DNA of 48,222 nt from positions 1 to 48,222 of the forward strand of contig JANQLA010000250.1 of NCBI GenBank assembly GCA_028280855.1, written 5' to 3'. Shown piece by piece: positions 40,947 to 48,222 of the stretch (position 1 is its first letter; each line of letters starts with the position of its first letter). A program made the translations under genes and the position numbers. This DNA comes from Melioribacteraceae bacterium. GTDB taxonomy: Bacteria > Bacteroidota > Ignavibacteria > Ignavibacteriales > Melioribacteraceae. The notes below the pieces were generated by a model. That model was not told the DNA's origin, searched no databases, and saw only the letters and a list, made by a program, of their open reading frames with translations.

Positions 40947-43340
40947 TTACTCGCTTCTTAAACTATCGACCGGATTAGCACGTGAAGCCCTTATTGATTG
41001 ATACGACATCGTCAGCAAAGCAATAATCAACGCTGCTATTCCTGCGCTTACAAACGGAAGTATCGAAACAGAGACTTTGTAAACAAATCCTTCCAGCCAC
41101 AGGTTTATTGCAAAATAGGAAAGCGGCCATGCAACAATATTTGCCAGCAAAACCCATTTTAGAAAATCTTGTGCAAGGAGGTACACAATTCTACTTTCGG
41201 GTGTGCCGAGAACTTTGCGAACTGCAATCTCCGATTTCCTTTGTTCAACCGAATAAGAAACCAATCCAATTAGCCCCATGCATGCAATAAATATTGCAAA
41301 GCCGGAAAAATAAGCTATGTTGGTTGCAAACTCGCGATCGTTATTAAATTGCTGATCGAATAAATCATCGAGGAATGCCATGTTGAAGTTGGCATTGGGA
41401 TATAGTTCCTTATAAATTGGTTCAAGCTGTTCAACAGTTTGCGTTATTTGTCCCGCAGCTAATCGAACAATTATCATGAACGTGTTCTGTGTATTTAGCT
41501 GGAAGAATAGCGGTTCAATTTCCTGTCGCGCATTGGCAAAATGAAAATCCTTAACAACACCAACTACACGTTTCGAAGTTATGCTACCGTCAATTTCTAC
41601 CATGTCAATACGTTTACCGATGGGGTCGTTCCATCCGGCTTTGCGAACAGCAGTTTCATTTATAACTAATGAATTAGCTGTATCGGCCGGAAAATCTTTT
41701 GAGAAGTTTCTGCCGGCTGCCATTCTTATTTGTAACGGATCGAAAAACTTTTCGTCTATAGCCAACTGCATAAACATTTGGCTGTTCTCCCTTGTAGAAC
41801 CTTCGGGAATTACTTCGTACCGGATAAAATTAGCGCCGAACAATCCGCTTGATCTGCCTACTGACACAACTCCGGGTAAAGCTTCAAATCTTTCAACAAG
41901 TAAATCACGCGACTGCGGGGGTGCAAAAGTCCTTATTACTCTATCGCGGTTATAACCCATGTCCATGTTTTTCAGGTATTCAATCTGATCCATTATAATC
42001 ATAACACCTGCAATAAGGGATATAGTAATAGCAAACTGAAGCAGCACCAAAACTTTCCTTATAGATGTTCCAATTCCGCTGCGCGAAAACTCACCTTTTA
42101 ATACGGTTGCCGGCTGAAATGAAGAAAGTACAAAGGCCGGGTAAAGTCCGGAAATAATTCCTATTAAAACGGCAATACCAAGCATCCCGATAAATAGAAA
42201 CGGGTTGGCGACAAAGTCTATTTGAAGCTGTTTACCCAGCAAATCGGTTAAGTAGGGAAGCGATACCTGGATGATAATTACAGCTAAAATCATTGAAAGG
42301 ATTGTAAGAAAAACCGACTCGCCGAGAAACTGGCCGATTAAACTGCCTTTGTTTGAACCGATGACTTTTCGCATTCCAACTTCGCGCGCGCGTTTGGATG
42401 CACGGGCAGTGCTAAGATTAATGAAATTAATTGCGGCAACGAAAATGATCATTACGCCTATTACGGCAAGTGCGTAAACTACTGTTGAATCGTTCTTTCC
42501 GAAATTTGAACCGTCATATCTATGCTGCGATGAGCCGAGATGAACGTCTTTGAGCGGCTGCAGCTTAGGGACGTAAACTTCAGCCATGTTGTTCGAACGT
42601 GCAACCTGTTCAATTTTATTTTCCAATTCCGTTTCAATAACATTGTTTCCCGCCAGCACGTATGCGCTTAAAGCGAGATTTTCCCAGGAGTCCCACCAAA
42701 GCGGGTTATTCTCCACAACCAGCGGAATAATGAATTGAAACTGTATATGTGAGTTTAGCGGGGGATCTTCTACAATACCCGCCACGTATGCATTCGGAGT
42801 GCCCGGAATGGTGATATTTTGACCCATTGGGTTTTCGTTACCGAATAAGGCCTCAGCGGCAGAAGGTGTTATAACTATTCCGCTCGGATCCGTTAGGAGT
42901 TTCTCTTTGTCTCCATCAATTACCTCGAAGCTGAATATATCGAAAAAACTATTTTCAGTAATGTAGCCTTGAAGCCGCACCGAATTTTCAGCGTTCATTT
43001 CCTGCGGAGGCACATTACCTTTCGCTACAAACGGCCTTCCAATCGCAGTAACCCGGGCGCCGTTTTCAACCTCGGGCAGTGTTTCAATTATAGCCGGAAC
43101 AAGCGGCCCCGAAGTAATTGAGTAAATCATTTCTCCGCCCTGACCGTTTTCAATTGTTAAAAGGCGATAGATGTTATCAGATTTTTCATGGAATTTATCG
43201 AAAGTGAGATCATCAATTACGTAAAACGCTATTATAAGTGTTATTGATAACCCGATTGTAAGACCTGCGATATTGATGAATGAATATGCTTTTTGGCGTT
43301 TGATGTTTCGAACGGCAACTTTTAGAAAGTTTTTAAACAT
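40947..43340 (-). CDS. ABC transporter permease, MacB/FtsX type
   Basis: A roughly 797-residue membrane protein. It has an N-terminal membrane helix (FINIAGLTIGLSITLIIAFYV), a large periplasmic MacB-type domain, three helices (AVIGVMIIFVAAINFINLSTARASKRAREVGMRKVIG, split here, followed by two more), a second periplasmic domain and a C-terminal FtsX core (FIACMGLIGLVSYSVEQRKSEIAVRKVLGT). Two FtsX modules in one chain are usual for this class in Bacteroidota. The ATP-binding subunit is not in this window. The start at 43340 is chosen because GGGGGAAGG immediately precedes ATG; an ATG six codons earlier overlaps that site. Confidence 0.88.
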   Translation of the reverse strand: MFKNFLKVAVRNIKRQKAYSFINIAGLTIGLSITLIIAFYVIDDLTFDKFHEKSDNIYRLLTIENGQGGEMIYSITSGPLVPAIIETLPEVENGARVTAIGRPFVAKGNVPPQEMNAENSVRLQGYITENSFFDIFSFEVIDGDKEKLLTDPSGIVITPSAAEALFGNENPMGQNITIPGTPNAYVAGIVEDPPLNSHIQFQFIIPLVVENNPLWWDSWENLALSAYVLAGNNVIETELENKIEQVARSNNMAEVYVPKLQPLKDVHLGSSQHRYDGSNFGKNDSTVVYALAVIGVMIIFVAAINFINLSTARASKRAREVGMRKVIGSNKGSLIGQFLGESVFLTILSMILAVIIIQVSLPYLTDLLGKQLQIDFVANPFLFIGMLGIAVLIGIISGLYPAFVLSSFQPATVLKGEFSRSGIGTSIRKVLVLLQFAITISLIAGVMIIMDQIEYLKNMDMGYNRDRVIRTFAPPQSRDLLVERFEALPGVVSVGRSSGLFGANFIRYEVIPEGSTRENSQMFMQLAIDEKFFDPLQIRMAAGRNFSKDFPADTANSLVINETAVRKAGWNDPIGKRIDMVEIDGSITSKRVVGVVKDFHFANARQEIEPLFFQLNTQNTFMIIVRLAAGQITQTVEQLEPIYKELYPNANFNMAFLDDLFDQQFNNDREFATNIAYFSGFAIFIACMGLIGLVSYSVEQRKSEIAVRKVLGTPESRIVYLLAQDFLKWVLLANIVAWPLSYFAINLWLEGFVYKVSVSILPFVSAGIAALIIALLTMSYQSIRASRANPVDSLRSE

Positions 43341-43481
43341 ACCTTCCCCCGAGGACATTTATATATGCTTTTTTGCGTGAACCTGAATAGACGTAAAAAA
43401 AGATATTTTGTTTCCTTAAACAAAATATCGTCTGCAAATAATTCGGCCGAGATTGATTATTGAGAGGTAAAATTAGGCATT

Positions 43482-43672
43482 AAAAAACCCCATATCTCAA
43501 ATTGCATTATTGAGATGTGGGGTTAACTCAACTCCTTTTCCGCCTCACTTGCGGATTCGGTTGTTGCTAGAGTGGTTATGCCGACCACCCGGATGATTCA
43601 CCTCTTCCAGTTAGATTGTTCGGTTTTCGGTGAAACCCTTCCTACTGGTAGGTTTAGGTTCCTCATCTTTTT
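43482..43672 (-). ncRNA. structured RNA of unknown class with intrinsic terminator
   Basis: About 190 bases on the minus strand, without a coding frame. Local hairpins: CCTAC-CA-GTAGG, GGTTT-CACCG-AAAACC, GTGGT-CGGCAT-AACCAC, CCGC-AAGTGAG-GCGG, then GGAGTTG, which may pair with CAAC upstream. It ends in a perfect terminator. A Bacteroidota-like promoter lies upstream (TTTG at 43705-43702, 20 bases, then TACGTTGC at 43681-43674). It does not match the core motifs I know for RNase P, SRP, tmRNA, 6S or the common riboswitches. It may be a free sRNA or the leader of the FtsX gene. Confidence 0.6.
43488..43522 (-). terminator. strong intrinsic terminator of the structured RNA
   Basis: On the minus strand CCCCACATCTCA and TGAGATATGGGG form a long stem with one mismatch and a TTTTTT run follows. 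It lies 142 bases before the FtsX start codon, so it separates the RNA from that gene unless it is conditionally bypassed. Confidence 0.9.
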
Positions 43673-44462
43673 TGCAACGTAAGGAACAAGAGACACAAAG
43701 TCAAATTAATTTTTTGCTTTGTAGAAATTATGTTTCTATTTCAGCAGCATATGCTTTTTCTTTATTATTAACCCGTGCTCAACTTGTAAAAATATAAGCA
43801 GCTTGTGAACTTGTTTGTATTCTACTTAACTATGTGTAAGCCTGTTCTTATTTCCCGAATTGCTTAGATAAAATTCTTGAATTCTTTACTTCATTCGAAC
43901 CATTTGGAGTAAAAACACCTCCTGGTATTTTTAATAATCTCATTGAAAATTCCATGAGTATTTATTTTTTATTCTACAAGCATACAAATGTTGGAGATTA
44001 TTACCAGTTTAATTCTAGCTTATCAATCATAGCAGAAAGAGGAATTCTAATCCATTCAAGTATTTTTTTACAAATATTTATGTTGTATAAAGGTTTTGCA
44101 CAAATTCGGTGTGTAGTTTGAAAGAGTAAACTGCGGTCATTTCGATAAGTCGTAATCATATTATTTTGTATTCATCTTCCCCCCAGAAGTATGATCCGTG
44201 AAGTATTTAACTATTTTCTATTCTTAATATATAAGAAATCCGTTGGTAGTAAACTGCACGATCATGCGGTTTTGGGAACTAAAGATGAAATTAAGTATAT
44301 AATTGCACCTGATTATGCAGTTCCTGCGAAATTTTTGTGCAGGTTAAATTGTTGTTTTTATAAAATTTTATTTCTACCTTGAAAAAAAGGCAAAACAAAA
44401 AGTTAATAAAATCGTCAAAACCACCTCCGTTATTTAACTTATTGATTCATTTAAGTTGGCAA
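43673..44462. other. intergenic stretch without a convincing gene
   Basis: About 790 bases of low-complexity AT-rich DNA between the structured RNA promoter and the MltF-like gene. Short plus frames near 44191-44382 show no family or codon pattern. No hairpin array or RNA was recognised. Confidence 0.5.
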
Positions 44463-45896
44463 ATGTTAATCAAGAAATTACATATTTCGTTTCTGTCATT
44501 ATTATTGGCGGCACTGCTTTTCCTACCAGCCTGTAGCAATGTCGAAGAAACTACGGTAGATTCCGCAGACTTCGACCTTGATAAAATAAAAGAGCGCGGT
44601 AAAATAATTGCGCTTACAGGTTACAATGCATACAGTTATTTTATTTACCGCGGCAAGCCGATGGGGTTTGAATACGACCTTGTTAAACGCCTGGCAAAGC
44701 ATCTTGATGTTAAACTTGAAATTAAAGTTGTGCGCGAAATCGGCAAAATGTTCGAGATGCTTAATAACGGTGAAGGGGATCTTATAGCCTTCAACCTAAC
44801 AGTAACAAAGGAACGGGCTAAAAAAGTAGCCTTTACTCATCATCATCATACATCTCGGCAGGTACTAATTCAGCGGCGTCCTCAAAACTGGCGACAGATA
44901 AAACAGCATCAAATTGAGCGCAAGCTAATAAGAAACCCTATTGACATGGAAGGAAAAACTGTTCACCTGCGAAACGGCTCGGCTTATATCCAAAGGATAA
45001 AAAATCTTTCAGATGAAATCGGCGGTGAAATAAATATTGTTGAAGCTGCTCCGGATGTTTCTGTTGAAGAACTTATTAGAAAAGTTGCCGACGGTGAAAT
45101 TGATTATACTGTAAGCGACGACAATATTGCCAGGTTAAACCAGGCGTATTATTCGAATATAGATATTGCAACCCATCTGTCATTCCCGCAACGAATAGCA
45201 TGGGCTGCACGAAAAAATTCGGTTCAGCTTTTAGATACCGTGAATAGCTGGATAGACGAGATGCGCAAGACATCCGATTATTACGTGATCTATAATAAAT
45301 ATTACAAGAACCGGAATGCATACGCCCGAAGGGTTAAAAGCGAATATTTCTCAAACACCGGCGGACGGATTTCTCAATACGATGAGCTTATTAAGCAATA
45401 TGCCGACAGTCTTAACTGGGACTGGAGAATCATTGCGTCGGTTATATACCAGGAATCCCAATTCCGCACTAATGCCAAATCATGGGCGGGTGCGCAAGGT
45501 TTAATGCAGCTTATGCCCGAAACCGCTGCTATATACGGTGTAAGCGATATGAACGACCCTTATCAGAGCCTGAAGGCGGGGATATCATACATGGAATACC
45601 TCGATAATTTTTGGGAAGAGATGGTTCCCGATTCGATGGAAAGAGTAAAATTTGTACTTGCTTCTTACAACATAGGACCCGGGCATATTATTGATGCGAG
45701 GAATCTTGCGGAAAAATACGGTGCTGATCCCGGGAAGTGGTTTGATAATGTTGAAGCATATCTGCTGAAGAAATCCAAAGACCGCTATTATAATGACGAA
45801 GTTGTTAAACTCGGTTACGCCAAAGGAACAGAAACCGTTAAATACGTGAAAGAGGTTTTGGAACGTTACGAACACTACAGGAAGTTTATTAGTTAA
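44463..45896 (+). CDS. MltF-like membrane-bound lytic transglycosylase
   Basis: A roughly 477-residue lipoprotein (lipobox LFLPACSN after a signal peptide beginning MLIKKLHIS). Residues ~45-285 are an SBP_bac_3 solute-binding-like domain (GKIIALTGYNAYSYFIYRGKPMGFEYDLV, in parts). The C-terminal domain is a SLT lysozyme-like fold: VIYQESQFRTNAKS with the catalytic glutamate, then GAQGLMQLMPETA and LASYNIGPGHI. MltF cuts peptidoglycan glycan strands; the N-terminal domain regulates it by binding muropeptides. The start at 44463 is chosen because upstream codons would place 28 charged residues before the signal peptide; it lacks a clear ribosome site. Confidence 0.9.
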   Translation: MLIKKLHISFLSLLLAALLFLPACSNVEETTVDSADFDLDKIKERGKIIALTGYNAYSYFIYRGKPMGFEYDLVKRLAKHLDVKLEIKVVREIGKMFEMLNNGEGDLIAFNLTVTKERAKKVAFTHHHHTSRQVLIQRRPQNWRQIKQHQIERKLIRNPIDMEGKTVHLRNGSAYIQRIKNLSDEIGGEINIVEAAPDVSVEELIRKVADGEIDYTVSDDNIARLNQAYYSNIDIATHLSFPQRIAWAARKNSVQLLDTVNSWIDEMRKTSDYYVIYNKYYKNRNAYARRVKSEYFSNTGGRISQYDELIKQYADSLNWDWRIIASVIYQESQFRTNAKSWAGAQGLMQLMPETAAIYGVSDMNDPYQSLKAGISYMEYLDNFWEEMVPDSMERVKFVLASYNIGPGHIIDARNLAEKYGADPGKWFDNVEAYLLKKSKDRYYNDEVVKLGYAKGTETVKYVKEVLERYEHYRKFIS

Positions 45897-46033
45897 CTCC
45901 CTCCCTCATATTAACCATATTTTTTTCGATACTAGCTATAATTACGGTAAATTAATTTTATTTGAACCGCCAAGTACATATTTTTGAGTAGCGAACAATT
46001 TTTCTTAATACTGTAATCATTTCGGGAAAACTT

Positions 46034-47383
46034 ATGAAAAACATACTCGTACTAGGCGCCGGTCAGAGCGCACCCTACTTGATTAAATACCTTCTTGACG
46101 AATCAAAAAAAAATAATTGGAACTTAACTCTTTGCGATATGGACGAAGAGCTTGCTATGCAAAGAATCAACGGGCATCCAAATGGAAATGCAGTTAAATT
46201 CGATGTTAATGATGAAAGCACCAGACACGAACAGATTAAAAATGCAGACGTAGTTATTAATTTTCTGGCTCCTAAATTTCAATACCTGATTGCACTTGAT
46301 TGTCTTACCTACGGGAAACATGTCGTTACTGCATCTTATGAAAATCCAAGGGTTGCAGATCTTAATAATGATGCTCGCAAAAAAGGAATGGTTATTCTTA
46401 ACGAAATGGGATTGGATCCCGGTATCGACCACATGTCGGCAATGAAAATAATCCAGGATATTCGCGATAGGTCTGGCTACATCACAAGTTTTGTTTCGTA
46501 CGGAAGCGGCTTGCCTGAGCCAAATATTGAAACCAATCCTTTGAAGTATTGCATAACCTGGAATGCACGCAACATATCCATGGCGGGCGAAGCCGGTGCA
46601 CAATATATGGAAGAAAGCCAGATAAAAGTGCTTTCTCATCACCAGGTATTTCAACGAACATGGAAAGTTGAGGTAGAAGGCGTTGGTACTTTTGAAGCTT
46701 ATCCGAACAGGGATTCTTTAATTTATCTTGATGTATTTAATTTGCGCAAAGTGCACACGATGATCCGCGGAACTCTTCGCTATCCGGGCTGGAGCGAAAC
46801 GTGGCTGCAGCTGGTACGGCTTGGAATGCCAAATGAAAATATTAAAGTACCCGGACTAGCTGATATGACTTATCGGGATTTTACCGCCATGTTTTTGCCA
46901 GCTCATTCAAATGGCGGCAAACTCGAAACAAGGCTGGCTAATTTTTTAAACATCAATCCTACCGGCAAAATAATGGAAAACATACAATGGCTGGGATTAC
47001 TGGATGATGTTCAAATAAGCGGTAATGTTAAAACACCGGCTGAAGTTCTTACTCAATTGTTGATTGATAAGATGCCGCTGCCTGCAGGCGCCAGGGATAT
47101 GGTAGCCCTAGTTCATGAAATTGAAGCAACCTTCCCGGAGGAAAATAACCGGAAAGAAAAAATAGTTTCTACCTTTGTTGAATACGGCGAGCCAAACGGA
47201 TTTACTGCAATTGCAAAGTCAGTCGGTCTGCCTGCCGCAATTGCAGCAAAATTACTTATGAAAAATGATTTGCCGGTAACAGGGTGCCAGATACCCACGA
47301 ACAAAACAGTGTATACAAAAGTATTAAAAGAGCTTGTTGAGCATGGGTTTAAGTTTGATGAGAAGACGATAGCGTTAACTTAG
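46034..47383 (+). CDS. saccharopine dehydrogenase-family enzyme
   Basis: A 449-residue protein. The N-terminal NAD(P)-binding motif is ILVLGAGQSAPYLIKYLL (about residues 4-20), with NADVVINFLAPKFQYLIALDCLTYGKHVVTASY following (in parts). The C-terminal saccharopine dehydrogenase domain is seen at LDPGIDHMSAMKII and YGSGLPEPNIETNPLKYCITWN. Such enzymes act on saccharopine in lysine metabolism, or on other iminium or carboxynorspermidine-type substrates. GGGA precedes the ATG. It stands alone, so its pathway is not settled here. Confidence 0.9.
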   Translation: MKNILVLGAGQSAPYLIKYLLDESKKNNWNLTLCDMDEELAMQRINGHPNGNAVKFDVNDESTRHEQIKNADVVINFLAPKFQYLIALDCLTYGKHVVTASYENPRVADLNNDARKKGMVILNEMGLDPGIDHMSAMKIIQDIRDRSGYITSFVSYGSGLPEPNIETNPLKYCITWNARNISMAGEAGAQYMEESQIKVLSHHQVFQRTWKVEVEGVGTFEAYPNRDSLIYLDVFNLRKVHTMIRGTLRYPGWSETWLQLVRLGMPNENIKVPGLADMTYRDFTAMFLPAHSNGGKLETRLANFLNINPTGKIMENIQWLGLLDDVQISGNVKTPAEVLTQLLIDKMPLPAGARDMVALVHEIEATFPEENNRKEKIVSTFVEYGEPNGFTAIAKSVGLPAAIAAKLLMKNDLPVTGCQIPTNKTVYTKVLKELVEHGFKFDEKTIALT

Positions 47384-47480
47384 ATTTGGGGTGATAAGTC
47401 GACTGTGATTTTTTATTCGACTAGATGTATTGGATATAATTTTTTCTTGTTGAGCTTGGCTCGTTTTCAATAGAAAGGTA

Positions 47481-47502
47481 GCACAGGCCGGAAAGCCTGT
47501 GC
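47481..47502. repeat. REP-like hairpin
   Basis: GCACAGGC-CGGAAA-GCCTGTGC, an 8-bp perfect stem with a six-base loop, directly before the receptor stop codon (minus strand). It has no T-run and resembles dispersed palindromes. Confidence 0.55.
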
Positions 47503-47509
47503 CACTGGT

Positions 47510-48222
47510 TTAAAGATTAATTCCTACCCCAGCATAAAATGACCTGCCGAGGGTTCCGTAGAATAATATTTCCTCATAATCAGTATCAAATAAGTTTTCG
47601 ACTCTTCCACGAATCGATAGAAAATCAAAAAGTTTATACGAAGCAGCAAGATCGGTAATTACATAACTTTCAAGTTCAACTCTAGAGGAAGGAAATACAC
47701 TGAAATCAGTATCATATCTTTTGCCTACATATCGTACACCTAAATTTAGATTCAGTTTCTCCATTGGAGCATAATTAACATTCATGTTGGCTTTATAATT
47801 TGGACGACGGATTAAATCTTCTTTCTCTTTTGTAACACCAGGTGATTTATCAAGCGCTTCAGTGTAGGTAGCATTCAGGTTAACTACCAGGTTTTTATTG
47901 TTATCATACGAAGCAGACAATTCTAACCCGTTTGTTTCGGCTTTATCAACATTTACCGTAATGAAATTTTCGTCGAAACCAATCAGCTCGTCGAAGTCGA
48001 TGTTAAAGTACGTTAAACCTATGCTCAGCTTGTTGCCCAGTAAATACTGTTCAATACCAATATCCCAGCCTGTGCTTTCTTCAGGATTTAAGTCAGGATT
48101 ACCAAACGCCGGGTCAAACAAATAGAATAACGACGGCGCTTTATAACCGGTTCCGTATGTAGCTTTTAATTTAGTGCCCAATGTAGCAATGTAGTAAGCA
48201 GGCGCAATTCTATAAGTTACTT
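47510..48222 (-). CDS. TonB-dependent receptor, BtuB-like, partial
   Basis: The C-terminal ~237 residues of a receptor that runs off the right edge; the frame is open to base 48222 and the true start lies outside. The visible part is barrel: VTYRIAPAYYIAT followed by LKATYGTGYKAPSLF, NPDLNPEESTGWDIGIEQYL, then strands and IRGRVENLFDTDYEEILFYGTLGRSFYAGVGIN, the characteristic C-terminal NLFDxxY region. The GYKAPSL and NPDLNPE motifs are typical of BtuB/vitamin B12-type and related siderophore receptors. The plug is not present, so the substrate cannot be assigned. Confidence 0.85.
   Translation of the reverse strand, partial: VTYRIAPAYYIATLGTKLKATYGTGYKAPSLFYLFDPAFGNPDLNPEESTGWDIGIEQYLLGNKLSIGLTYFNIDFDELIGFDENFITVNVDKAETNGLELSASYDNNKNLVVNLNATYTEALDKSPGVTKEKEDLIRRPNYKANMNVNYAPMEKLNLNLGVRYVGKRYDTDFSVFPSSRVELESYVITDLAASYKLFDFLSIRGRVENLFDTDYEEILFYGTLGRSFYAGVGINL

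Noticed and set aside
43482..43672. RNase P, SRP, tmRNA, 6S or a common riboswitch
   Set aside because: The core motifs of these RNAs, as I know them, are not present; it remains unassigned.
44191..44382. 63-residue plus-strand frame upstream of the transglycosylase
   Set aside because: No family resemblance and no ribosome site; the region reads as AT-rich intergenic DNA.

Overview
The window looks like a chromosomal segment from a free-living Gram-negative bacterium of the Bacteroidota/Chlorobi/Ignavibacteria group. Three things point there. Two secreted proteins end in a type IX secretion (T9SS) sorting domain with the NYPNPFNP signature. There are three TonB-dependent receptors, several lipoproteins and a PorV/UPF0164-like barrel. 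Many starts lack a Shine-Dalgarno sequence or use TTG/GTG. Most genes lie on the minus strand. No phage, conjugation module, transposase or CRISPR array was seen. One tRNA-Ser(UGA) is present.

Layout. 0-4.3 kb: small accessory genes, namely a membrane protein, a MarR-RidA operon with two matching palindromic operators, a VapBC-type toxin-antitoxin pair with its own operator, a GNAT acetyltransferase and a zinc-ribbon membrane protein. 4.4-8.8 kb: a SpoIID/LytB lipoprotein and two T9SS cargo proteins. 8.9-10.1 kb: an AT-rich XRE-GNAT regulator preceded by three 10-bp phased repeats and followed by a 69-aa protein. 10.2-15.9 kb: a three-domain rhodanese with a GNAT, a metallo-beta-lactamase fold enzyme, an AraC regulator, an array of REP-like hairpins, an AhpD-like protein and a secreted protein.

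15.9-22.5 kb is a metal locus: receptor, HMA protein and Cys-rich protein, then a second receptor overlapping a thioredoxin-like protein, which overlaps a DtxR/MntR regulator. A perfect 7-4-7 inverted repeat precedes the second receptor. 22.6-33.3 kb: a voltage-gated channel with an acidic filter, lipoproteins, envelope proteins, a TGS1-like methyltransferase, a cupin, a Crp/Fnr regulator, bacterioferritin, and two copies of a dispersed inverted-repeat element, one of them split by a second element.

33.3-36.7 kb: a glutamine amidotransferase overlapping a CDF cation exporter, then a convergent secreted metzincin. 37.2-40 kb: a sulfur operon read metZ, osmC, then two half-size YeeE/YedE membrane proteins, preceded by a leader with a terminator hairpin that could be a riboswitch-type attenuator. 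40-48.2 kb: a small membrane protein, a cold-shock protein, tRNA-Ser, a MacB/FtsX permease, an unassigned structured RNA with a strong terminator, an MltF-like lytic transglycosylase, a saccharopine dehydrogenase-family enzyme, and the C-terminal part of a BtuB-like receptor running off the right edge.

The best candidates for something undescribed are the structured RNA at about 43482-43672, the metZ leader at about 39814-39954, the nested repeat at 33003-33229, the metal locus whose two receptors both carry cysteine pairs in the plug, and the XRE-GNAT/small-protein pair. All assignments come from reading the sequence; no database search was run.
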